In this document: one piece after another, positions 1-7,778 of the stretch
Layout of the letters: each line of letters starts with the position of its first letter
How positions within the stretch are numbered: the first letter of the stretch is position 1
Notes under the pieces: model-generated
Told to the model about the DNA's origin: nothing
The model's database searches: none
What the model saw: the letters and a program-made list of their open reading frames with translations, nothing else
Assembly (NCBI GenBank): GCA_965116945.1
Contig: OZ220734.1
Span: 1,116,001-1,180,000 of the forward strand
Length of the DNA stretch: 64,000 bases
Origin: Plut-88900 sp965116945
GTDB lineage: Bacteria > Chloroflexota > Dehalococcoidia > Plut-88900
Direction of reading: 5' to 3'
Program-made: the position numbers and the translations under genes

Positions 1-123
1 CCCACCGTTCTAACATCAGTCTCCCCAATCCCACTCAGCTAAGGAGGAACCGAAACACACCGCGAGGAAGCCCCCGATCGGGCTGTAAGTGCGCCACAGG
101 CGTGAATCCATCCCCGTGAGGGG

Positions 124-160
124 CCGCTCACCCTGAGCAACGTCGAAGGGTCGAGCGGGG
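124..160. repeat. Dispersed REP-like repeat, copy 1
   Basis: A 37-bp unit with inverted ends (CCGCTC ... GAGCGG) around a CCCTGAGC and CGTCGAAGGG core. It matches 30827-30865 at all but about two positions, and 4437-4470 is a diverged copy. The form resembles the short intergenic REP elements common in bacterial genomes. It lies upstream of the promoter at 211-240. Confidence 0.7.
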
Positions 161-210
161 GGAGGCTCGCGCATCTTCAGTTCTTCGCACAACTCCACCG
201 CCAACCCCCC

Positions 211-240
211 TTGACAACATCCAAACATACGTTCTATTAT
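211..240 (+). promoter_or_regulatory. Sigma-70-type promoter with embedded SOS-like box
   Basis: TTGACA at 211-216 and TATTAT at 235-240 are separated by 18 bp. Transcription should start around 246-248, only a few bases before the ATG at 251, so the transcript would be almost leaderless. Within the spacer, AAAC-N4-GTTC at 223-234 resembles the Gram-positive LexA consensus (GAAC-N4-GTTC). A related promoter with the same geometry is at 30926-30955. LexA control is inference. Confidence 0.6.
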
Positions 241-250
241 ACCCACAGCA

Positions 251-1378
251 ATGTCCCGACCCTCCAAACACCACAACAAACCCTTGTCAAAACTCCGACG
301 CCCCTCCCCCGGGGCGCCTGCTCAAGAGGCGGTTGGTCTGCTCACCCAGCCCGACTCCCTCGCGGATGCCCGCGGTTGCCGACCGCGGAAGAACTCCCGC
401 TCCACCGTACCCGGTGTAGAAGCGGATGCCTGCGGCACTGCGCCGCGGAAGAAACCCCGCTCCGCCTTACCGGGCGTAGAAGCGGATGCCCGCGGCACTG
501 CGCCGTGGAAGAGTCCCCGCTCCGCCTTACCGGGCGTCGATGCGGATGCCCGCAGCCACCGGCCGCGGAAGAACTCCCGCCCCGTCGGGCGCGGTCGAAG
601 GCCCAGGGGCCGACGCCCCAACCGGCGCCGCTCCCTGTCCCACGTCTCCCCTTCCCTGCCCCTGCTGTCCCATGACAGCCCGGACATCGAAGGCGAAATC
701 GCCCTCCTCCGCTCGTTGACCAATCGCCTCTTGAGCATGCGCCCCCTCGACTACACCCAGATTAACCGATGCCTCCGACTCATCATTCGGGCCTGGTCCG
801 CCCAGGCCAAAGCCCCCAAACAGCTCACCGACGAAGAGCAAATCGACAACCTCATCAAGAAGGTCTTCCAGGACAACGTAGACAGGGGTGACCTCGACTT
901 CCGCGACCTCGTCCCTGTCCGCATGGCCCGGCCCGGAGACAAGTGGTGGCCCTGGAGACACCTCATCCCCATCCATAACCGCTGGCGCTTCGGCCTTATA
1001 GACCCCGACGAGCCCTGGCCCCCGGAAGAAGACGAATGGCCGGCCGATGAACAGGCCATGCGCAGGTTCGCCGGGACCTACATCCCCCCGGACTTCCTCG
1101 ATGACCTCGAAGAGGATGACGACGAAGACGATGACTATGACCCCGACCCTGATGACGATAATGACCCACCCCCCTACTACCCGCCCCATGACGAAGACCC
1201 CGACCCTCTATCCGTCGTTCCTGCGGAGGCAGGAACCCATCCCCCTATGCCAACCGAGGCTGGCCTGTACCCTTCACCTCTTGACCCTTTCGAGGAACAC
1301 CCACCTGACCTGACCATCACCCCCAACCCACCACCCAACCCCAAACCCCTCATCGCCCGAGGCCGCCCCCCTCCCTGA
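251..1378 (+). CDS. Hypothetical low-complexity protein with 20-aa tandem repeats
   Basis: A 375-aa protein with no recognised catalytic domain. Residues about 38-115 are about four imperfect 20-residue units rich in Arg, Pro and Ala, encoded by a 60-bp DNA repeat. Residues about 145-215 look helical (EGEIALLRSLTNRLL at the start), a pattern I associate with conserved hypothetical proteins of Chloroflexota. Residues about 275-320 are almost entirely Asp, Glu and Pro. The C-terminal end includes SVVPAEAGTHPP, the translation of a dispersed palindromic repeat that inserted into the reading frame. The ATG follows a good promoter directly, with no ribosome binding site. Several frames are open here because of the GC-rich repeats, so the coding status rests mainly on promoter placement and the plausible helical middle. 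Confidence 0.5.
   Translation: MSRPSKHHNKPLSKLRRPSPGAPAQEAVGLLTQPDSLADARGCRPRKNSRSTVPGVEADACGTAPRKKPRSALPGVEADARGTAPWKSPRSALPGVDADARSHRPRKNSRPVGRGRRPRGRRPNRRRSLSHVSPSLPLLSHDSPDIEGEIALLRSLTNRLLSMRPLDYTQINRCLRLIIRAWSAQAKAPKQLTDEEQIDNLIKKVFQDNVDRGDLDFRDLVPVRMARPGDKWWPWRHLIPIHNRWRFGLIDPDEPWPPEEDEWPADEQAMRRFAGTYIPPDFLDDLEEDDDEDDDYDPDPDDDNDPPPYYPPHDEDPDPLSVVPAEAGTHPPMPTEAGLYPSPLDPFEEHPPDLTITPNPPPNPKPLIARGRPPP
362..590. repeat. 60-bp tandem repeat, about four units
   Basis: The word GCGGATGCC recurs at 362, 422, 482 and 542, exactly 60 bp apart, with the units between strongly similar. Because 60 is a multiple of three, the array keeps the reading frame and gives 20-residue protein repeats. Such arrays are prone to copy-number change between strains. 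Confidence 0.85.
1211..1244. repeat. Palindromic dispersed repeat inside the coding region
   Basis: The core CCTGCGGAGGCAGG is an inverted repeat, flanked by TCCGTCGTT and AACCCATCC. The same module recurs at 1444-1501. It is the familiar class whose translation reads VVPAEAGTH, here inserted in frame near the C-terminus of the hypothetical gene. Confidence 0.7.
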
Positions 1379-1860
1379 CCCCAATAACCCGCCCCCAAAA
1401 ACCGAATGCCCGAGATGACTCTTGCCCACCCCCACGCCCTTTAATCCGTCGTTCCTGCGGAGGGCAGAGCCTGCCCCTGCGAAGGCAGGGGAACCCATCC
1501 CTCCGGAACAACCACCTAAAACCCCGCAATCCACCCCTCCCTGACCCCCTCCGTCATCCCACCCCCCGAGCCGGCTGCAAGATGCGCCCACGGCGTGAAT
1601 CCATCCTCGCCCCTTCCTTATGCGTCATCCCCTCCCTTCTCCCCAGTATTGAACTAGAGGCAGAGGTTGGCGCTTCAGCGCCAACCTCTGCCTCTGTTCT
1701 TCTCTCCCCCTCTCCCTTAAAGGCCCTAAGGGTCGAAGATGTCGAAGATGCGCCTAGGCGTGCGCCTGTGGCGTGAGAGGCGGATAAAGGGGGTGAGGGT
1801 TCCCTTCCCGTCTCTTAAACAATCAAGGCCGTGCCTGAAACCCCAAAACAATCGAACATC
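1379..1860. other. Gene-free stretch with repeats
   Basis: I see no credible gene. Positions 1444-1501 carry a longer version of the CCTGC/GCAGG palindromic repeat, with a second palindrome inserted. Positions 1571-1603 and 83-112 share a block ending GGCGTGAATCCATCC. At 1669-1690 there is an inverted repeat GAGGTTGGCGCT/AGCGCCAACCTC. The segment 1739-1755 nearly matches 30545-30561. Confidence 0.6.
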
Positions 1861-2808
1861 CTACACCCCTCCCACTTCCTCCCGACGCGGAATCGAAGAA
1901 CTCGCCCCCGGCCTCTGCACCGACACCGCCGCCGCTCTGTTCGCAAAGGCCACTGCTTCCGATAGCGACGCCCCTTCGCTCAGTCGCGCTGCCAACCCCC
2001 CGAGGAAGCAGTCCCCTGCACCCGTCGGGTCCAGGGCTTCCACCTCGACACCTGGGTACAGCGATTCCTCTTCCCCGTGGACCAGCAGGGCGCCCACCTT
2101 TCCCAGCGTCACTATGACGCACCCCGCGCCCCTTGCCACCAGCTTGCGCGCCGCCGCAACCTGGACTTCTCGTTCTTCGGGCGTCTCGCTCAGCCCCGAC
2201 ATCTCAGCCAGCTCTGTCTCGTTCAGGCAGAGAATGTCTACCAGCGATATAAGAGAATCGGGGATGGGTAGGGCCGGCGCGGTGTTCAGGATGGTAGTGA
2301 CTCCGGCGTCCCTGGCAATGGCCATGAACCTGTGCACCGCCTCGACCGGTACTTCAAGCTGGGCCAGGGCGACTCCGGCTTCCGCAATGAGGGGAGCTTG
2401 AGCATCTAGGGCATCGGGAGACAGGTGAGAATTCGCCCCCACCGCCACCACGATCGTATTCTCCGCCTGGGCGTCGACTGTAATGAGAGCCACTCCCGTG
2501 GCAACATCTGCAGTCCCCACCCCCTCCGCCCCAATGCCCTCCTTCCCCATGAACCCCAGCAGCTCTTCTCCAAACGGGTCCTCCCCGACACTCCCGAACA
2601 TATACACCGGCCCACACCCGAGCCGTCTGGCTGCAACGGCCTGGTTAAGTCCCTTGCCCCCTGCCACCCGGGTGATTCCCGTGGCGAATACCGTCTCGCC
2701 TGGCCGGGGCATTCTCTCCGCAGTGGCAATCAGGTCCATGTTTATGCCACCGGCTACTACGATAGGCTTGATGATAAGATGCTCCTTTACTGGGGCTCGG
2801 ACCTGCAC
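1861..2808 (-). CDS. rbsK: Ribokinase-like PfkB family sugar kinase
   Basis: Phosphorylates ribose or a related sugar with ATP, feeding pentose from nucleoside breakdown into central metabolism. The N-terminal substrate region GGINMDL, the glycine-rich VAGGKGLNQAVAA motif and the C-terminal PfkB signature DPTGAGDCFLGG with its catalytic Asp are all present, and the length is normal at about 305-315 aa. It is divergent from a nucleoside hydrolase at 2859, which releases ribose, so the two probably act in sequence. The start is unclear. The GTG used here gives an N-terminal extension, while the best Shine-Dalgarno (GTAAAGGAG) lies 6 nt before an ATC codon at 2775-2773, exactly where ribokinases normally begin. 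An ATC start is therefore possible. Confidence 0.85.
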   Translation of the reverse strand: MQVRAPVKEHLIIKPIVVAGGINMDLIATAERMPRPGETVFATGITRVAGGKGLNQAVAARRLGCGPVYMFGSVGEDPFGEELLGFMGKEGIGAEGVGTADVATGVALITVDAQAENTIVVAVGANSHLSPDALDAQAPLIAEAGVALAQLEVPVEAVHRFMAIARDAGVTTILNTAPALPIPDSLISLVDILCLNETELAEMSGLSETPEEREVQVAAARKLVARGAGCVIVTLGKVGALLVHGEEESLYPGVEVEALDPTGAGDCFLGGLAARLSEGASLSEAVAFANRAAAVSVQRPGASSSIPRREEVGGV

Positions 2809-2858
2809 AATATACCCCAACCGAGGCTCGAATAGCCCCGCAAATGGAGGTGCCTCAA

Positions 2859-3821
2859 ATGCTGAAACCTATAGTCTTGGACGTCGACGCCGGTGTCGAC
2901 GATGCCCTTGCCATTCTCCTGGCACTCGCCTCGCCGGAGGTTGAGGTAGTTGGTATTACAACGGTTAGCGGTAACGTCCACGTCGACAAGTGCACAAGGA
3001 ACGTACTGCGCATACTCTCCTTCGTGGAGCAGGGTAAAAGGCCGCCCGTGTTCAAGGGAGAGTCGGCGCCCTTGGTCAAGGAGCTATACACCGCCGCAGC
3101 AGTCCACGGCGAAGACGGCCTGGGAGACTTGGGCAACGACTACTACCCGGAGCTTGACCAGGGCCTTCTGTCCGACAAGCATGCCGTGCCAGCCCTGCCC
3201 GATATGGTCGCCGAAAGACCCGGCGAGGTGACCATAGTCGCCACCGGGCCCGTTACCAACGTTGCCCGGGCCATACAGCAGTTCCCCGACAAGATGTCCC
3301 GGGCCGGAGAAATCGTGATCATGGGCGGCGCAGTCGATGCTGCAGGCAACATCGAGCCCCTCTACGCCGCCGAGTTCAATACCTACGTCGACCCGGAGGC
3401 CCTGGACGTCCTGCTCGAATCCGGCATTCCCCTCACCCTTGTCCCTACGGACGCCACCCACGGCATCGGTCTGATGAGAAGCGCAGCCCACGAATGGTAT
3501 GTCGAAAAGGGTGGCAGGGCCGGCCGGTTCGCATACGACTGTTGCCAGTTCTACATGGACTTCACCCAGGCCCAAAGCGGCTTCGATGGCACCTACATGC
3601 ACGATCCTATGGCCACCGCCGTAGTCATAGACCCGACCTTAATGACCGACGCCCCGCGTCGACTCTACGTGGAAGTCAGAGAAGGCCCGACAATGGGGAT
3701 GACCGTGCCCTACCGGCCTCCCGCCAACGTCGCATTGGAGCCCAACTGCCGCGTTGCATCCCATGTTGAGGGAGAGCGGTTCATCGAAATGCTGCTGACC
3801 AGGATCGGGGGCTTGGCCTAG
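2859..3821 (+). CDS. Inosine/uridine-preferring nucleoside hydrolase
   Basis: Hydrolyses the N-glycosidic bond of purine or pyrimidine ribonucleosides to give base and ribose. The 320-aa protein opens with the family calcium-binding motif DVDAGVDDA (residues 8-16) and later has the GGAVDAAGNI and EFNTYVDPEA regions typical of the fold. The ATG at 2859 is preferred over that at 2844 because GGAGG sits 8 nt before it. It is divergent from the ribokinase, implying a nucleoside salvage or catabolic pair. Its TAG stop overlaps the stop of the convergent adenosyltransferase gene by three bases. Confidence 0.9.
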   Translation: MLKPIVLDVDAGVDDALAILLALASPEVEVVGITTVSGNVHVDKCTRNVLRILSFVEQGKRPPVFKGESAPLVKELYTAAAVHGEDGLGDLGNDYYPELDQGLLSDKHAVPALPDMVAERPGEVTIVATGPVTNVARAIQQFPDKMSRAGEIVIMGGAVDAAGNIEPLYAAEFNTYVDPEALDVLLESGIPLTLVPTDATHGIGLMRSAAHEWYVEKGGRAGRFAYDCCQFYMDFTQAQSGFDGTYMHDPMATAVVIDPTLMTDAPRRLYVEVREGPTMGMTVPYRPPANVALEPNCRVASHVEGERFIEMLLTRIGGLA

Positions 3822-4354
3822 TCCGTTTCCTCGTACCGCGCCAGCACGAACAACAGCGAGCTCAACCGGTTCAGGTAACGCGGTATCTCCGTGTTCGTCA
3901 GCAGCCCAGAGTCCATCAACTCCACCGTCCGCCGCTCCGCCCGACGCACCGTCGAGCGCGCCAGGTCTATCGCCGCCCCCGCCCCGGAGCCCCCCGGCAT
4001 GATGAACTCACGCGGCGGCTCGATCTTCTCCGTCAGGGTGTCGGTGGTCTCCTCCAGCTTGTCGACCATTTCGGCGGTGACTTTCTGGAAATGCTGGAGG
4101 AACTTCGGGTAGAACTCGGTGTCAATGGCGATCTCCCCCCCGACCGTGAACGCCTCCTTCTGAAGCCCGAGCAGTATTTCCTGCACGTCTTTTTTCTCAG
4201 AGAGTGCCCTCCCAAGCCCCATCGCCGAGACTGCCTCGTCCAGCGCACCGTACGCCTCGCACCGCGGATCGGCCTTGGAGACCCGGCCGCCGTACAGCAA
4301 CCCGGTCTGTCCGCCGTCTCCGAACCCGGTGTACATGGGAGGTGTTTTAGGCAT
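3818..4354 (-). CDS. PduO-type cob(I)alamin adenosyltransferase
   Basis: Transfers the adenosyl group of ATP to cob(I)alamin to make coenzyme B12. The 178-aa protein has the N-terminal nucleotide-binding region YTGFGDGGQTGLL and the Arg-rich helix STVRRAERRTVEL of the family. The start at 4354 keeps the conserved N-terminus. A perfect TATAAT lies 6 nt upstream of the ATG and there is no Shine-Dalgarno, which fits a leaderless mRNA. No cobalamin riboswitch is visible and no B12-dependent enzyme is adjacent. Confidence 0.9.
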   Translation of the reverse strand: MPKTPPMYTGFGDGGQTGLLYGGRVSKADPRCEAYGALDEAVSAMGLGRALSEKKDVQEILLGLQKEAFTVGGEIAIDTEFYPKFLQHFQKVTAEMVDKLEETTDTLTEKIEPPREFIMPGGSGAGAAIDLARSTVRRAERRTVELMDSGLLTNTEIPRYLNRLSSLLFVLARYEETD

Positions 4355-4360
4355 GGCTGA

Positions 4361-4366
4361 ATTATA
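4361..4366 (-). promoter_or_regulatory. -10 box for a leaderless transcript
   Basis: TATAAT on the minus strand, followed by six bases and then the ATG of the adenosyltransferase gene. This spacing puts the transcription start at or next to the start codon. No clear -35 is visible. Confidence 0.5.
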
Positions 4367-4436
4367 GCAGGGGATGTGCCTATTCCCCCTACATTGGAGG
4401 ATGGCGTTATTTCGACTACACCTGGGGGGAGAGGAG

Positions 4437-4470
4437 CCGCTCGTGCTGAGGCTCTCGAAGTATGAGCGGA
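4437..4470. repeat. Dispersed REP-like repeat, diverged copy
   Basis: CCGCTC ... GAGCGG ends around GTGCTGAGGC and CTCGAAG, the same layout as 124-160 and 30827-30865 but with several substitutions. It lies in the 188-bp gap between the adenosyltransferase and dehydratase genes. Confidence 0.5.
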
Positions 4471-4542
4471 GGGGCGTCACTCACTCAGGTTGCTGCAAAA
4501 ACGGCAATCAGCAACGTTGCATTGGCCTATTGGGTTGGCCGA

Positions 4543-5502
4543 CTAAAGCGCCAGGCATTCCCTCAAGTGCGTGAGCGAGAGGTTTCCCCCGCTCAGAATA
4601 AGCACCGTCTTCCTACCCTTGATCCTGTCCCTCAAAGCCTGAGCTGCCGCGAGAGGCGCTGCCCCGGCTCCTTCCGCCAGGTTGTGGGTCTTTTCCAGCA
4701 TCTGTACTACCGCCCGACGTATGTCGTCCTCCGACACCAGCACGTAGTCGTCCAGCATGTCGCGTATCACCGCCTGTGACCCTTCAAAGGACACCCGCAC
4801 TGAGATCCCCTCTGCGAATGTCGTCGTCGGGGATTCGACTAGACGACCTTCTTTCCATGACAGATACGGTGACAAGGAAGCCTCCGAGGACACTCCTATG
4901 ATCTCCAGGTCGGGCCTGATCGCCTTGCCCGCTATGCAAAGGCTCGACGCGAACCCTGCGCCGCCAATAGGTACGATCACCACCTCGGCATCCGGCAGGT
5001 CTTCCAATATCTCCACCATGCACGTCCCCAGCCCCGACACAAAGTCATGGTCTTCGGCATCATTGAAGAGGCGATAACCCTTCTCATCAGCAATGGTCTG
5101 CAGGTGGTCCCGTGCTTCGTCATAGTCTGCGCCATAAGTCATCAACTCGGCCCCGAAATTGCGTATCGCCTCCGCCTTGCCGGGATTGGGATTGGAGGGA
5201 AGCGCTATGGTCGCTTGGCATCCGAAAAGCTGACTCGCATACGCTACGGACTGCCCGAAGTTTCCCGTCGAGGCCACCGCGACACCCTTCTTTATCTGCT
5301 CTGCGCTCAGGTTGGCTATGGCGTTCAGCCCACCCCTGATCTTGAAGGAGCCGATGGCAGTGTGGTTCTCATGCTTGACGTAGGTCTCAGACCCCAGCAT
5401 CGCGTCCAGCCCGGGATAGTGGTGCAGCGGTGTCGGGTTCATGTACCGCTTCAGCAGCCCGTGGGCTTTGGTGATCGCCTGGATGTCCGTGCTGTATTTC
5501 AT
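4543..5502 (-). CDS. Threonine/serine dehydratase-like PLP enzyme (copy B)
   Basis: Fold-type II PLP enzyme of the threonine ammonia-lyase family, expected to deaminate a hydroxy amino acid. The 319-aa protein has the PLP lysine K54 in GSFKIRGG, the cofactor loop STGNFGQS and the phosphate-binding loop VPIGGAGFAS. There is no C-terminal ACT domain, so it is a short catabolic-type enzyme. Its ATG overlaps the TGA of the upstream paralog (ATGA), indicating translational coupling. It is the last gene of a four-gene minus-strand operon containing two M24 proteins. Threonine dehydratase, serine racemase or a EutB-like hydroxyectoine enzyme all remain possible. Confidence 0.8.
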   Translation of the reverse strand: MKYSTDIQAITKAHGLLKRYMNPTPLHHYPGLDAMLGSETYVKHENHTAIGSFKIRGGLNAIANLSAEQIKKGVAVASTGNFGQSVAYASQLFGCQATIALPSNPNPGKAEAIRNFGAELMTYGADYDEARDHLQTIADEKGYRLFNDAEDHDFVSGLGTCMVEILEDLPDAEVVIVPIGGAGFASSLCIAGKAIRPDLEIIGVSSEASLSPYLSWKEGRLVESPTTTFAEGISVRVSFEGSQAVIRDMLDDYVLVSEDDIRRAVVQMLEKTHNLAEGAGAAPLAAAQALRDRIKGRKTVLILSGGNLSLTHLRECLAL

Positions 5503-6461
5503 CTCGTTGTACCTAGACTTGCCTTCAACTCATCGATGGACGCATTCCCCCCCGACTGAATAAGCACAACTTTCTTGCCTTGGAGCCTGTCTTTCAGCTT
5601 CAGTGCGGCCGCAAGAGGTACGGCCCCCGCGCCCTCGGACAAGTTGTGGGTCTTCTCCAGGAGCAGGACGATGGCTTGCCGAATTTCATCGTCGTCCACG
5701 GTAACAAAGTCATCGAGCAGATCGCTCATAATGTGGAACGGTAGCTCCTCGGTGACCTTGACCCCGATACCTTCGGCGAAGGTGTTCATCGGCGACTCCA
5801 CCAGTTCGCCCTTCTTCCACGACAGGTAGGGAGAAGCCGCCTGCGCACTGCAGACCCCTATGACTTCGGTATCCGGCTTGAGTCCCTTCGCCGCGATGGA
5901 TATAGCCGACGCCAGCCCCCCACCGCCCACCGGAAAGATCACTACGTCCACGTCCGGTAGCTTGTCCAGGATCTCTAGCATGATAGTTCCACTGCCGGCC
6001 ATGAACCGGGCGTCCGTGGAGTCGCTCACGTACTGGCAACCCTGCTTCTCAACGATTTCCCGTATTGCCTTTGGGTCGGAGTCATAGACTGTGTCACTAA
6101 GCACCACCACCGCCCCGAATGTCTTGATAGCTTCCATCTTGGATGGGTTGGGGTTCTCCGGCAGCACTACTATGACCCTGGCCCCGAATATCTGCCCTGC
6201 ATAGGCCATCCCCTGGCCAAAGTTCCCCGAAGAGGCCAGCACCACCCCCCGCTCCTTCTGCTCGGGGGTGAGGAGCGACATGATATTCAGGGAGCCCCTG
6301 ATTTTGAATGCCCCTAGCCTCGTGTGGTTCTCGTGCTTCACATAGGTCTCTGAACCTAACAACGCATCGAGCCCCGGGTAGTGGTGGAGGGGAGTCGCGG
6401 CTATGTAGCTGGCGAGCAGGTCGCGGGCGCGGTAGATGTCCTGGAGGTTAGGTCTGGTCAT
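5499..6461 (-). CDS. Threonine/serine dehydratase-like PLP enzyme (copy A)
   Basis: Paralog of the next gene downstream, of nearly the same length (320 aa) and clearly similar throughout, including PTPLHHYPGLDA and GSETYVKHENHT. The PLP lysine is K53 in GAFKIRGS. The glycine loop is SSGNFGQG and the phosphate loop VGGGGLASAIS. It starts 23 bp after the stop of the M24 gene, so it is probably cotranscribed. The pair arose by tandem duplication; the divergence suggests that the two copies have different substrates or form a heteromer. Confidence 0.8.
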   Translation of the reverse strand: MTRPNLQDIYRARDLLASYIAATPLHHYPGLDALLGSETYVKHENHTRLGAFKIRGSLNIMSLLTPEQKERGVVLASSGNFGQGMAYAGQIFGARVIVVLPENPNPSKMEAIKTFGAVVVLSDTVYDSDPKAIREIVEKQGCQYVSDSTDARFMAGSGTIMLEILDKLPDVDVVIFPVGGGGLASAISIAAKGLKPDTEVIGVCSAQAASPYLSWKKGELVESPMNTFAEGIGVKVTEELPFHIMSDLLDDFVTVDDDEIRQAIVLLLEKTHNLSEGAGAVPLAAALKLKDRLQGKKVVLIQSGGNASIDELKASLGTTR

Positions 6462-6484
6462 GGTGGGTGATGGGGTGTCGGGGA

Positions 6485-7738
6485 TTAGACCTCGGTAGGG
6501 ACCAGCCGCCAGTCATAGGGCGCCTGGGACATAACCTGAGGTCCGTCCTTGGTTATCAGGAGCTGCTCTTCCAGCTTCACCTGCTCGGAGCCATTCTCCC
6601 GACCAAAGCTGGCTTCCATGCAGATGACCATGTTCTCCTGGACTTCGCCCACGTCGTTGCCGAAACCCGTGTCGTCCTGGTCGGGGAAGTAGAGGGCCGG
6701 CCATTCGTCGGACATGCCGGCCCCGTGGGCGAGGACGACGTACCGGTTACGCTTGTACTCGTCGGGGACCTCGGGCATGGAGTTGGCGATGTCCTTAAAT
6801 GCGGCGCCCGGTACGAACTTGGGTATGCCGGTCTGGACGAACTCATAGGCCCGCTTGTAGGCGTCCAACTGCTCCTCGTTGGGCTGGACATCACCGCACA
6901 GATAAGTGCGCGAGATGTCGGCAAAGTAACCCAGGGGCCCAGCCATGTCCGTGTCCATGGCCACGAGGTTGCCGGGCAGGACGACGCGCTCGGTGGCCTC
7001 CCGGTGCAGCCAGGGATTGGTGTTACCCCCAGAGGCCAGGAGTTTGCCATCGATGCGCTCGCCACCATACTCCAGGTTGGTGCCCGACATGATGGCGTAG
7101 AGCTTGTTCTCGGTGACGCCTGGCTCTATAGCGTCCCTCACGCGGGAAACCGCAACATCTGCAATGGCGCAGGCCTGACGTATGGCGGCGATTTCATCAG
7201 GGGTCTTGATGGCCCGGGCCCAGCCGATGGGTGCGAGCGCTCCCTCCACCCGGATGCCGAGTTCCGTGAGTGCGAGGACACTGTCGGGGTCCATGCGGTC
7301 TATCCCGAGCTTCTCTCCGGCTATGCCAAGCTCTTCAAGGACGGTCTTGAATTCCGCTGCCCACCTCTTGGTTGCCTCTGGGGTGTACGTGCCCAGCTGC
7401 CAGAACTCGAAGGTATTGATCCAGCGCAGCTCTATCTCATCATCGACCACCGCTGAGTCGAGGCGGCTCGGCTGAAAAATGATTGGCTTGCCCTCCCGTG
7501 GCACGAGGACCGACTTATTCTTGTGGCGGAGCATGAAGCTCTCCATGAGTCGGGTACCGGTGGCATACCGCATGTTGACAGGGTCCCAGAGGAGGATTGC
7601 CCCGAGGTTTGCCTTCGCAATTTCGGCCTGCAGTCGCACTATGCGATCTCTACGCATGCGCTTGACATCGATCCGCTCTTCGAAATCGACTACCTGGCGG
7701 CCCGTAACGTCTTTCTCGTGAAACTGCAGCGGTGACAT
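6485..7738 (-). CDS. DddP-like M24 family metalloenzyme (copy A)
   Basis: A 417-aa pita-bread-fold protein with a creatinase-like N-terminal domain (residues 1-175) and a catalytic metallopeptidase-like domain. Putative metal ligands are D262, D264, D274, H338, E375 and E390. Y333 and D344, five before and six after the metal histidine, coincide with the substrate-binding Tyr and catalytic Asp I recall for DMSP lyase DddP. The spacings 2, 10 and 64 between ligands also match DddP from memory. Motifs include GGERIDGKLLASGG and HGAGMSDEWP. The start at 7738 is supported by GGAGG six bases upstream. A Xaa-Pro-type hydrolase or an ectoine-hydrolase relative is the alternative. Confidence 0.7.
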   Translation of the reverse strand: MSPLQFHEKDVTGRQVVDFEERIDVKRMRRDRIVRLQAEIAKANLGAILLWDPVNMRYATGTRLMESFMLRHKNKSVLVPREGKPIIFQPSRLDSAVVDDEIELRWINTFEFWQLGTYTPEATKRWAAEFKTVLEELGIAGEKLGIDRMDPDSVLALTELGIRVEGALAPIGWARAIKTPDEIAAIRQACAIADVAVSRVRDAIEPGVTENKLYAIMSGTNLEYGGERIDGKLLASGGNTNPWLHREATERVVLPGNLVAMDTDMAGPLGYFADISRTYLCGDVQPNEEQLDAYKRAYEFVQTGIPKFVPGAAFKDIANSMPEVPDEYKRNRYVVLAHGAGMSDEWPALYFPDQDDTGFGNDVGEVQENMVICMEASFGRENGSEQVKLEEQLLITKDGPQVMSQAPYDWRLVPTEV

Positions 7739-7778
7739 GATTAGCCTCCGTGGGTCGGCCGAATGACCCCCCCCCGTC

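Noticed and set aside
124..160. CRISPR-like repeat
   Set aside because: The three copies are tens of kilobases apart, with no regular spacers and no cas genes.
527..1189. Minus-strand frame over the low-complexity gene
   Set aside because: Several frames are open because of the 60-bp repeat and acidic codon run. The plus-strand frame has a promoter and a plausible helical segment, the minus one does not.
3821..4543. Cobalamin riboswitch near the adenosyltransferase gene
   Set aside because: No B12-box sequence is visible upstream, and the promoter appears to sit directly at the start codon.
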